In this document: positions 13,095 through 23,717 of the stretch, piece by piece | Position numbering within the stretch: the stretch's first letter is position 1 | Layout: the number at the start of each line of letters is the position of its first letter | DNA from: Portunus trituberculatus | Taxonomy: Eukaryota; Arthropoda; Malacostraca; Decapoda; Portunidae | NCBI RefSeq assembly: GCF_017591435.1 | Contig: NC_059277.1 | Span: forward strand, 1,135,001-1,199,000 | Direction: 5' to 3' | DNA: 64,000 nucleotides | Notes under the pieces: generated by a model | The model's input: the letters and a program-made list of their open reading frames with translations, nothing else | The model's database searches: none | What the model was told of the DNA's origin: nothing | Position numbers and translations under genes: made by a program

Positions 13095-13404
13095 AGTACA
13101 GTGAAAGTAGGATAACATAAGAGTGACATAACATTCTCTGACCCAGACTGGCGATGTGGTGAGCACCTGCCTCAAGAACATCCGAACTCACCTTCCTAAC
13201 ATCCAGCGCAGCATGCAGCTTTATCTAGCTAACCGGGACACAGAGTTCATTCTGTTCAAACCTGTCCGTACAAATGTCCTCACCTCCTTCTCCAAACTCT
13301 CAGAAGTCATTGCCGCTAATTACAACGAGGAGGACAGAACAATAATTGGGTGTCCATCTCAAGAGGAAGTCTCGGCGCTACTGTCGTCACTGTTCAAGAG
13401 TTAA
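4116..13404 (+). CDS. COG3: Conserved oligomeric Golgi complex subunit 3 (COG3/Sec34), complete, 10 exons, 830 aa
   Basis: COG3 is a lobe A subunit of the eight-protein COG tethering complex on the Golgi membrane, needed for retrograde intra-Golgi vesicle transport and for retention of glycosylation enzymes. Exons: 4116-4403, 5395-5556, 6187-6861, 7706-7845, 8837-9106, 9641-9842, 11041-11187, 11562-11705, 12623-12829, 13147-13404. All phases close and all introns are GT-AG. The ATG at 4116 (CAAAGATGG) is chosen over upstream non-ATG starts because of its Kozak context. The N-terminus (1-96) is acidic and poorly conserved. Residues 97-250 form the Sec34-like helical core (FLTWFAGVEGEM, then YTSVSNKTSALHTDCEHLL). 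Exon 3 (151-375) is the longest block and looks most like animal COG3. The C-terminus ends EVSALLSSLFKS. Length agrees with the human protein (828 aa). The introns carry LINE tails, a foldback element, two TTAA MITEs and tandem arrays. Confidence 0.97.
4770..5290 (+). repeat. Degenerate ~35-40-bp minisatellite in COG3 intron 1
   Basis: About a dozen imperfect copies built from the modules AAGTTTCCTGTCAAGTATTCC and AAGTCCCTGTCAGATTCC. The array ends about 100 bp before the exon 2 acceptor. It creates spurious open frames with no coding character. Confidence 0.9.
6919..7010 (-). mobile_element. LINE 3'-end fragment (LWNSLP-type tail)
   Basis: Partial copy of the commonest interspersed repeat in the window. 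On its sense strand it reads as the C-terminal end of a retrotransposon ORF (TLWNSLLVSVFPST-like) and lacks the final TTGTTGCCCTTGGCC block. Confidence 0.6.
7575..7690 (-). mobile_element. LINE 3'-end fragment
   Basis: Contains the complement of the tail block (AACTGGCCAAGGGAAACAAA) and the AGGCCCACTTAGATACCA segment. It lies in COG3 intron 3, antisense to the gene. Confidence 0.6.
8629..8785. repeat. Foldback (hairpin) element in COG3 intron 4
   Basis: Arms 8629-8701 and 8716-8785 are inverted copies (GGTGGTAGACAAATCTCAGG ... mirrored at the right end) around a loop of about 14 nt. Similarity continues weakly outward (GCAAGTGAGGTGTTGAGTAG against CTTGCCACTCAAC). The transcript could form a stem of about 70 bp close to the exon 5 acceptor at 8836. 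Confidence 0.85.
9370..9640 (+). repeat. Pyrimidine-rich tandem array at the 3' end of COG3 intron 5
   Basis: Four to five imperfect units of about 50-60 bp built around CTTAGTTCTTTTCTCTTC plus GTTAAATAG, AAGCAG or AAGTAG. They end at the true acceptor TTTTTTTAG at 9640. Each unit resembles a polypyrimidine tract followed by YAG. Confidence 0.75.
9945..10020 (-). mobile_element. LINE 3'-end fragment
   Basis: Short copy recognised by TATGTAAGATGGGAAAATTGG followed by CAGGAGCAACAAAAAC, the reverse complement of the conserved tail. In COG3 intron 6. Confidence 0.5.
10431..10640. mobile_element. TTAA-flanked MITE, copy 1 (~210 bp)
   Basis: Starts TTAACCCCTTCAATACTGGG and ends TACCGAACGGGTTAA. 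The imperfect terminal inverted repeats lie directly against TTAA at both ends, as expected of a piggyBac-type non-autonomous element. The interior has the family marker TTCTATGGAGGTCAGAA. No coding capacity. Located in COG3 intron 6. Confidence 0.8.
10786..10945 (+). mobile_element. LINE 3'-end fragment
   Basis: Sense-orientation copy. It reads CTGAACTACTTTAAGAGGG, then GTTTCAAGACATTTGTCCC, then TTGTTGCCCTTGGCCAGA, and ends CTCTTACATAAAAAAAG, which is the element's own 3' end. Confidence 0.65.
12000..12620 (+). repeat. Pyrimidine-rich tandem array in COG3 intron 8, split by a MITE
   Basis: Imperfect units of about 60-70 bp (AACTCATTTTCTTTTCC, then CCAGACCTGATCACCAAAA, then CTAACTTGATTTTCC) flank MITE copy 2 and run to the acceptor TTTATGCAG of exon 9. 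Several units contain CCCAG preceded by a pyrimidine run. Confidence 0.75.
12234..12446. mobile_element. TTAA-flanked MITE, copy 2
   Basis: TTAACCCCTTTAGTACCATG at the left and CCCAGTACTGAAGAGGTTAA at the right. The interior carries the reverse of the marker (TTCTGACCTCCATA), so it is inverted relative to copy 1. It interrupts the tandem array of COG3 intron 8. Confidence 0.82.
13049..13092. repeat. (GA)n microsatellite, 44 bp
   Basis: Pure AG dinucleotides about 55 bp upstream of the last COG3 exon. Confidence 0.95.
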
Positions 13405-16401
<2,997 letters not shown>

Positions 16402-18228
16402 ATGACGTCCACGCCCTGCCTCGTCATCCTCTCCACCCCAGGGAAGGACGGGCGGGACATCGTGAAAGGTAAGGGGTCAGGATAGTGTGGTAAATGGTTA
16501 ATAGTTAATAATGATAAGGACTCGCAATTACCAAGACAGTGCCTTACTCAACAGCCCTATCATGTCTTTTTGTTAGCTTGTATAGTGACCGGAAGACTTA
16601 TTTTGATGGGTATGAATAAAGAGATATAGGTCCATAGCAAGTATGTAGTGTTGTTTAAATTTTTTTCTTTCCATGTTTCTTTGCCAATGCAATTGAATGC
16701 ATAACACGCCGCTGTACAGACCGGGACGTGTTTTGATGGATGTCAAGAATGGGGTCGTATCAAGTTTGCCGTTTCACACTGTGCTAGTACAGTGGTAACG
16801 CGCTGGCCTGGCATTGCTATAATTGGCAGATCGAGTCTCGCTCAGGCGCGTGAGTTTAAGCTGTTTTCATGGAGGTTACTGATGAGATTGGGCTGCCTCA
16901 CTGGGAGTTGGGTTCACCTGGCTGACTTTCTGGAGAGCATCAGATGTGATGGATACCAGAACTAAAACTAACGAACCTTAACTTAAACTTTAAGAGTGGG
17001 CTTGTAGTAAGTTTGCCATTCCGCACAATGCTTAAACTTTTGATAATTATATATAATACATCCACATAGCGTAACCTATCCAGATCCCTCCCTCCTGCTA
17101 GGAGATTAACCCAATCTAAACCTTAACCTAACCTAACAAAATTCAATTCTCTAGATACCAGGACATTCTAATATCCTGCCACTCATGAATCCCAAGTATA
17201 AAAAAAAAAGTAATTTCAATGTTTGCTCTTGACTGGTGCACAGCTCACTGGACTTATAAAATCTTGAATTTTTGCCACTCTTTTGAGTGCTATTACAGAC
17301 TTACTAAAGTCTGTTCATCCAAAGAATCCAGGCCGAAACTACTAGTTCGGTTGGCAGCCCCGCCGCCACTGAACCTTCCCGACACTTAAATTTTTTTTCA
17401 AGTACATTTATTTTTCTTCAAGCTATAAACTTGTATATCTATTGAGTTAAGTGAAGAAAAATAAATGTACTTGAAGAAAATTTAAGTGTCGGGAAGGTTT
17501 AGTAGTGGCGGGGGTGGGCAGGGCTGCCAACCGAACTAGCAGTTTCAGCCTGGATTCTTTAGATGAACGGACTTTACATGATTAAGGTCAGTGACCTTTC
17601 CACATGATAGATGAGTTTCGTGCTTGTATCTGATGTGGCTGGCTTTACTTTTTTTTTTTCTCTCTCTCTTTCCCATACTAGAGAAACAGGTCATTAGGAT
17701 GGAAGCAAATGTGCATTACTTTACACAAATTAAAGGCTACATGCTGCTGGAATCCCACAGTTAGCTAGTATACTAATTGTCTCACTTCCATTGCAGAACA
17801 AGCCTTGAGAAGCATTATTTGGCTGTTGGAAAGCCACTTTATACTAGTCACACTAATTACAGGGTTCTGATTTGCAAGAAGCCTCCAGAGTCATAGTAAT
17901 TACTGAATGCTTTTCCTTATAATGCACTCCTTATAACCCCTAGAATTGCAACTTCTGCTGTGGCTCTGTCTCTTGCCATGCAAATCAAATGAACTCTTGT
18001 GCATATTAGTTTGAAGTGCACATATGATTTTACTTAAGAGAAAAACCAGCTTTGTCAAGAAGAGTGTGACAGTGTGACTGTGTGATTCTGTAGGTCATTC
18101 AGGAGCCACAGATGAATTATTAATATTAACTCTGGTTTGGGCGATGCTTTTGACTCTTCATCTTTGGGAACCAGCACATTAGGGGCTATTTTTGCATATA
18201 TTTTTTGTTGCCCTGGGCCTGTGCCCCT

Positions 18229-18311
<83 letters not shown>

Positions 18312-18666
18312 TGTCATTGTTCAGGTATTTTGGACAAAGAATGCCTGCCAGAGCCAAGCACAGTGGCAGAGGGTGTGGAGTGTTGGGAGTGGTGGGTGGA
18401 GAACAAGTACTACACAGCCACTGTCCAGCTGGCCAACATCTTGCAGCCTGAGCAGTGCTTGCCATGGATCATGGAGCACGGGGAGGCTTGTCTCATTTAT
18501 TGTGATGCCACACAGGTTAGTACAGTGCCTTGGATTTAACTGTTATGTGTTTGTTTGTTTTTCATTGTAATAAGGAACACTGGTTATGTGCAAGATAAAA
18601 GAGTGAAAAAAAAAGGGCCCACCGAGAGAGCAAGTCATTTAAAAGAAAATTACTGTATGTATTTCC

Positions 18667-18746
<80 letters not shown>

Positions 18747-21700
18747 CAAAACTATGTATGTGTGTGTATATATTGTTAATGGAGGAGAATGTGAGAGACA
18801 TCAACACCTGATCTGACTCGGGTCAAAATCATTGGGTGCTGTGAATGACCACATTAACACTTAGAGTGCAGTTTTTAGTACATTTAGAGTTTCAGCCCAG
18901 CAGGTGCTTGGACTGTGTTGTGCTTGAGTGACGTGGGTAAGTGAGCCAGTGGCACTGCTAACCAACACAATCACTTCAAAGATAAAAGCTAAATATTTAT
19001 GTGTATTGAAAAATGACCAAACTTATAGAAATATGATGATAGTAATGTATATCTTTTCCATGTAATGATAAACAAAATAAAATGTTTGAAGTGTTTAATT
19101 CCTATTGATAATAAAAGTAATATTGTTATTTTCAGAATGACGTTTTGGAGAGAATTAATAATTTAGTCGAAAAAATTGGAGACTTTGAACCAGATGTGCA
19201 GCTGCTGGTGTGTGACTCTCTGGGTGATGATGACAACACCGCCGCCCTCTCGGCCCTCACAGGTGTGCTGAGCTCTTCCTCCAAGTGTGCTGTCAAGATC
19301 TGGTTTATTTATCAGGGACCGTTTTCTAAATTTTAAAACACTTGTATGAACACCTTGACTATTTTTAATTGGTTGTAGTTCAGTGCTTCCAGACTTTTCG
19401 GACTGCACCACATATAGGTCCATCGTCATGCATCACCAGAAAGCAGGGTGTAAAGGGAATTGTATGGTGTGTCTGAATGTACTTGTATATATATGTAGTG
19501 TATAACATTAACAAGATTCTCACAGGAGAAAACTCTTAAGAACCTAGGTAATCATCTTTATAACCTTTGAAAACAGTTATGATGAGAGAACAGAGAATTT
19601 CATGATATTAACCCAGATCTTTTAAATATGTAATATATGTATAACTTTTTCATTGAGGGTTAAGAAAGGAAAGAGTTTGCCATGGCATCTATGATGAAAT
19701 AGAGAATCTCTTCTATGTGTGAGTTCATACTGGGAACTGTCTGTCTGTCTTTTTATCTTTACTGTGTAATTATTTTTTTTATTCAAGAGAGGCACTGGGC
19801 TAGGAAAAATGTAAATGAAAAAAATTATATAAATAGGCATATTGAGGTGCCAGTTTCTAAAGAAAGGTTAAAAGAACAATTCATAATGCAAGAATAAGTG
19901 TCCTGAAACTTCTCTTGAAAGACTTCAGGTCATATGAAGGAGGAAATACAGAAGCAGGCAAAGTTACAGAGTTTACTAGAGGGAGAAAAGTTAAGTACTC
20001 TTGATTTTAGGCTGTTAGGAAATTTGAGTTAAGCATTAGTTTTAGACTGAAATAAAAAAAAAGGGGAGTTTTGTATTGAACTCTTAAACATTATCAGCAA
20101 TCAAACAAAACTCTTACAATCAACCAAAAATCTATCAAAATTCTTCCACTAAACCAATGATTTTGAGAATAAACCAATAATTTTGATTTAAAAGAGAGAA
20201 TGTAAAAACACTAGCTTAGACTGAAAGGAGATAAGTTGAATGAACCACTAATTTTACAGTGAAAAAAAAGTAAAATAAATAACAAAATCTCGTTAGGTCA
20301 GCAGTGGTGTATCAGCAATGGGTGGGAGTTGGTGGAGCTGCAACCACACGAACCCCAGCCTGACCCAGAGGAGGATGACTTCCGTGAGTCGTGGGGGTTC
20401 AAGCGGATCTCCCAGGCCCTGCACGCTTGTACCTGGTCCAACTTAGACATGAAAGGTAGTCTGCTGTGTCACTCATTGATGGACTGGTGACTGACTGACT
20501 AACTAGCTAACTGATTGACTCATTGACTAACTGATTGATTGATTGACTACTGATTAACTCATTTATTTATTGATTGGGTGATTGACTGACTGATTGGCTA
20601 ATTGACTAATAGATTGACTACTGATTAACTGTTAGATTCATTGACTGGTTGACTGACTTATTGACTAACTTATTTGCTGGTTTTTTATTGTGACTGATTG
20701 GCTGGTTGACTGACTATTTTATTTATTTTTTTTTCCTGTTGTGACAATGAAACAATATACTATCTCAAATTTATGTACTAGTTTTTCTGTTATGACTGAT
20801 GTTGTTATGAATGTAAGCCTTGTATTATTAACGCTTTTTTTTTTCTCTCATAAAGAGTATTAGAATAGTTTCATTGGGCACAGAGGTGAAGAATGGCATT
20901 TTATTTGTGTTTTCTTCAGTGATTATAAAGAACTCTTGCTAAACCATCACTACAATCATGTAAACCTTCTTGAAAAATGGATATTATTTCATTAGGCGCC
21001 GCAACAGCTTAGGCCATGTGGCACCGCTAAGGTTAATGGGAAAACGCTGCATCTCCCATCCGGGCAACTAGGTTTGGAAAAGATCTGAACATGGGCTGCC
21101 TAGACTGGAGGCCTGAACATGATCAGCCTTTACCCCTTCAGTATCGGAATGCATTTTTACCATGTATTTTGGGTATGATTAGATGATTTTATTTACATTA
21201 GGAAGGTTCTATGGAGGTCAGAAGATTATTGGCCAGAGTCTTCAATATTTTAATACCCACATGAGTTTCTGAAGCTGTATAAAATCACCAAACGGTAAGC
21301 AAAATAGATATGGAAGCGCATCCTGGTACTGGAAGGGTTAACCAACTATGCCACCCAGCCCCCAACCTCTTTGAAAACCACCATCACTCTTAGGAGAGAT
21401 TTTTAGAATTGTTGAGAGGAGATAAGGGGACATTTATTTATTTCATTTATTTATGTAAGAGGGGAAATCTGAATAAGGGCAACAAAAACAAATAAACAAA
21501 GATATCCACTTAGATGCCAGTTCCCAAGCAGGTCTGAGAGAGTTTGCAAAAAGAAGGGGATATATGTTTTGAAACCTCCTTCTTAATTAAATGAGGGAGG
21601 TAGGGAGGGATGAATGGGGTTAAGCATACAACTGTAGTTATTTATGTTGCTGCTTCATATCATCTCCAGCTCTCATCTGCACACTAATTCCAGACAACCA

Positions 21701-22616
21701 GGGAAACATGCTGAGTGCCGTCCTGCAGTCAGTATCATCACAGGAGGAACGAAGTAACAGCAGCCCACATGAAACAGAGGAAGTCATTTACACTCAGCTC
21801 AATGATCTCAACCTGGGGGAAGAAGATGCTCCAGATATTCAAGGCCAAGGTTTAGGTGAGTGAGGAGGTGAAATTTTCCAGCTCTCATGGTGTATACAAA
21901 GGCTCTCAAGGGTCTGTCCAGCTCACTAATGCAAGAGTTAACAAATATTTGCAGTCATTCATTCCCTTTTCTGGTAAACTGAATCTCCCTTCCTATTTTT
22001 GTATTTCCTTCTTGTGTCCATGTTCCTAGCCCAAGAGTAACCCATATTCTCAGTCATTCATTCCTCTTTCTGTTAAATTCTGGAACTCCTTACCTACTTC
22101 TGTATTTTCTCTTTCCTATGAATTGAACTCTTTCAAGGTGGAGGTTTCATGACACTTATTCTCCAATTCTGGATGATCCTTTGATTTCTTTTGTGACTGA
22201 CAATATTAGTGTGCCCTTTTTTCTCTCGTTTTACCTTCAGCCAGCACTCCTCTACATGTAAATAGACCTTTATTGGTGATTTTGGTTGTTATTTCCTGTT
22301 AATAGGACAAGGAATGGGAATGATGTGGAAGAGGAAGAGATTAGTGGACATTCTTTGTTCTATGTATACACCATAGATCTGAAGACAAAAATTTATATAT
22401 TCTTCAGATGTTCTGGACCCGTCTCTGCTTCAAGACTGCACGAGTGGAGATGACAGTACCTTTGAAAACTTATTCTCTAGCTTTGAACACCTGAAGAAGA
22501 CAGCAGCCTCCCTCCCACCAACACAGCGTAGGGACTATGCTGAGAAGGTGGCTGTGGCTTTCTGGAGAGCCATGGGAGGAGACGAGGAAGAGGTGGATGG
22601 GTTAGATTCGGACTGA
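16402..22616 (+). CDS. AAGAB: Alpha- and gamma-adaptin-binding protein p34 (AAGAB), complete, 6 exons, 304 aa
   Basis: AAGAB is a cytosolic chaperone that stabilises AP-1 gamma and AP-2 alpha subunits so that clathrin adaptor complexes can assemble. Exons: 16402-16468, 18325-18515, 19136-19262, 20297-20455, 21694-21855, 22408-22616; phases close. Residues 1-130 correspond to the Rab-like GTPase fold (conserved WWVENKYYTATVQL, LIYCDATQ, VQLLVCDSL). Next come the EWC-like QQWCISNGWELVELQP, the acidic PDPEEDDFRESWGFKRI and a variable linker. The diagnostic C-terminal helix is FENLFSSFEHLKKTAASLP then EKVAVAFWRAMGGDEEEVDG. Human AAGAB is 315 aa. The exon 3 donor (ACAG|GTGTGC) is weak. I chose it because its phase joins the TTAG|GT acceptor of exon 4 and gives an uninterrupted conserved junction. 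It lies tail-to-tail with WRAP53. Confidence 0.94.
16785..16985 (+). mobile_element. Possible tRNA-derived SINE (degenerate)
   Basis: AGTGGTAACGCGCTGGCCTG resembles a tRNA A-box arm, and GATCGAGTCTCGC some 40 nt later resembles a degenerate B box. The body of about 130 bp has no poly(A) tail that I can define. In AAGAB intron 1. Confidence 0.4.
17306..17575. repeat. Long foldback element in AAGAB intron 1
   Basis: Arms of about 115-120 bp (17306-17419 and 17452-17575) are near-perfect inverted copies: AGTCTGTTCATCCAAAGAAT at the left is mirrored by ATTCTTTAGATGAACGGACT at the right. They surround a ~32-nt AT-rich loop. The arms are GC-richer than the surroundings (CGGTTGGCAGCCCCGCCGCC). No ORF. 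Confidence 0.92.
18140..18235 (+). mobile_element. LINE 3'-end fragment merging into (TA)n
   Basis: CTTTGGGAACCAGCACATTA then TTTTTTGTTGCCCTGGGCC then CCCCTCTTATA. The copy loses its usual CTTACATAAAA end exactly where the (TA)n tract begins. Confidence 0.6.
18231..18306. repeat. (TA)n microsatellite, ~76 bp
   Basis: Begins at the 3' end of a retrotransposon tail and stops about 18 bp before the exon 2 acceptor of AAGAB. Confidence 0.97.
18670..18744. repeat. (TA)n microsatellite, ~75 bp
   Basis: In AAGAB intron 2, about 155 bp after the exon 2 donor; pure AT dinucleotides. Confidence 0.97.
19890..19985 (-). mobile_element. LINE 3'-end fragment (degenerate)
   Basis: GTGTCCTGAAACTTCTCTTG and GGAAATACAGAAGCAGGCAA match the antisense of the common LINE tail. 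In AAGAB intron 3. Confidence 0.5.
20480..20725 (+). repeat. Tandem array of ACTGATTG-type octamers in AAGAB intron 4
   Basis: Repeated GACTGACTGATTGACTAACT motifs with period about 4/8 start roughly 25 bp downstream of the exon 4 donor. Confidence 0.85.
21129..21340. mobile_element. TTAA-flanked MITE, copy 3
   Basis: Left end CCCCTTCAGTATCGGAATGC with the TTAA mutated to TTTA; right end CCTGGTACTGGAAGGGTTAA. Same orientation as copy 1 (TTCTATGGAGGTCAGAAGAT inside). In AAGAB intron 4. Confidence 0.8.
21440..21620 (-). mobile_element. LINE 3'-end fragment
   Basis: Antisense copy from the tail (TATGTAAGAGGGGAAATCTG) through AGGTCTGAGAGAGTTTGCAA to GAAACCTCCTTCTTAATTAA. Confidence 0.65.
21895..22250 (+). 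mobile_element. Two tandem LINE 3'-end fragments with readable ORF remnants
   Basis: The first copy (about 21925-22020) reads LTNARVNKYLQSFIPFSGKL. The second (about 22050-22140) reads QSFIPLSVKFWNSLPTSVF, then SYELNSFKVEVS and a stop. These copies give the best view of what the abundant repeat encodes: the C-terminus of a non-LTR retrotransposon protein. In AAGAB intron 5. Confidence 0.7.
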
Positions 22617-22914
22617 TGTGGGTACTGGTATTAAGATGTGTTTATTGTTATGAATGTGTTGGTGAACCTTAAACCTAGAAGCTCTAAATGTTGTTTTCAT
22701 TTAGCAATATTAAAAAGTGAAAAGTGTTTGATGTTATGTAACCATTTTTATTTGCAGCCAAGATTTTGATATTATTCGGTATTGCTGCTGCTGTGTTGGA
22801 AGATGGTTAATGTGGCTGCACACTACATCTTGGATGGAAGACTAATGCCATCATATTTTCTCTATGTTGTAAAAGGTAACTGAAAATATTATCAGTTGAG
22901 GGAATCTAGAAAAA

Positions 22915-23094
22915 CCTGTTGAGAGAAGGCCAAGGGGAAGACTGAGAGTGAAATGGAGGGATAGACATGTGGAGAAGCAAAGGATGGAAGTCATAGAGGA
23001 AGATGTACTGGCCAGAAACAAATGGAAGAGACTTGTACATGCTGGCAATCCTTCACTCAGGCAAAAGATGAAAGGAGGCGGAGGAGCTCAATAG
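22915..23094 (+). pseudogene. Retrotransposon ORF C-terminal fragment
   Basis: An open frame of 59 codons ending at a TAG. It reads PVERRPRGRLRVKWRDRHVE, then EEDVLARNKWKRLV, then RQKMKGGGGAQ. The RPRGR-(K/R)WxD ... DRxxWRxLV pattern is the C-terminal signature of many non-LTR retrotransposon reverse transcriptase ORFs. It has no start codon or upstream RT domain here, so it is a 5'-truncated insertion. It differs from the LWNSLP-type tail. Confidence 0.7.
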
Positions 23095-23227
23095 GGTAAA
23101 AACAGTCATGTCACTTGCCGGCAAGGATGTTTTGGTTTTCCAAGCACATAGTGTCCTCTCCTACACAATGACAATTTGTGTGACAAGTGTCATACGTATT
23201 CAATAAGTACAAGTGATACAAAACATT

Positions 23228-23233
23228 TTTATT
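23228..23233 (-). terminator. Poly(A) signal AATAAA for WRAP53
   Basis: AATAAA on the minus strand about 26 nt downstream of the TAA at 23261-23259. If used, the WRAP53 3'UTR is very short. Confidence 0.5.
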
Positions 23234-23258
23234 AATGCAAAAAATAAAAAAATAAAAC

Positions 23259-23682
23259 TTAAGACTCTCCAAGCCACCACAATTTAACAGTATTCTCTGG
23301 AAGCACTCTGCTCCTGGTGAACAAAACCTCTGGCTCTTCACTTTCTGAGCAGGAGTCCAAGTCACACTCTGGCACTGGCTCTGGGAAGTGACGCTGTCCT
23401 GAACTGGTGGCAAGGAGTGGACAGTAGGGGTGGATGCTGGGAAGAGGAGGAGGAGGAGGTTAAATAAGATATCTCAATGTTTGATAATAGTTCATAATAT
23501 AAGTGATTGCATGTCAGACTTAAGTCCTTCACTGTAATTTACAACTGACAACACTGAAGGCACTGTATAAGTCATGACAGGTATTTACAGGAAAGGGAAA
23601 TAGATCAAGATATACAATTTCCATTTTCTGTCAAGTAGAGTGACTTTAGTGAAAGAGAAATGTCACGAGTTTTTTTTTTTTT

Positions 23683-23717
<35 letters not shown>

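Larger units (their letters stand above)
22617..23258. other. Convergent spacer between AAGAB and WRAP53
   Basis: Only about 640 bp separates the two stop codons. It holds the AAGAB 3'UTR, a LINE remnant (22915-23094) and the WRAP53 poly(A) signal. Confidence 0.8.

Noticed and set aside
22617..23258. Overlapping antisense gene regulation between WRAP53 and AAGAB (by analogy with the human WRAP53-TP53 antisense)
   Set aside because: The neighbour here is AAGAB, not p53, and the genes meet at their 3' ends. No evidence for overlapping transcripts beyond proximity.
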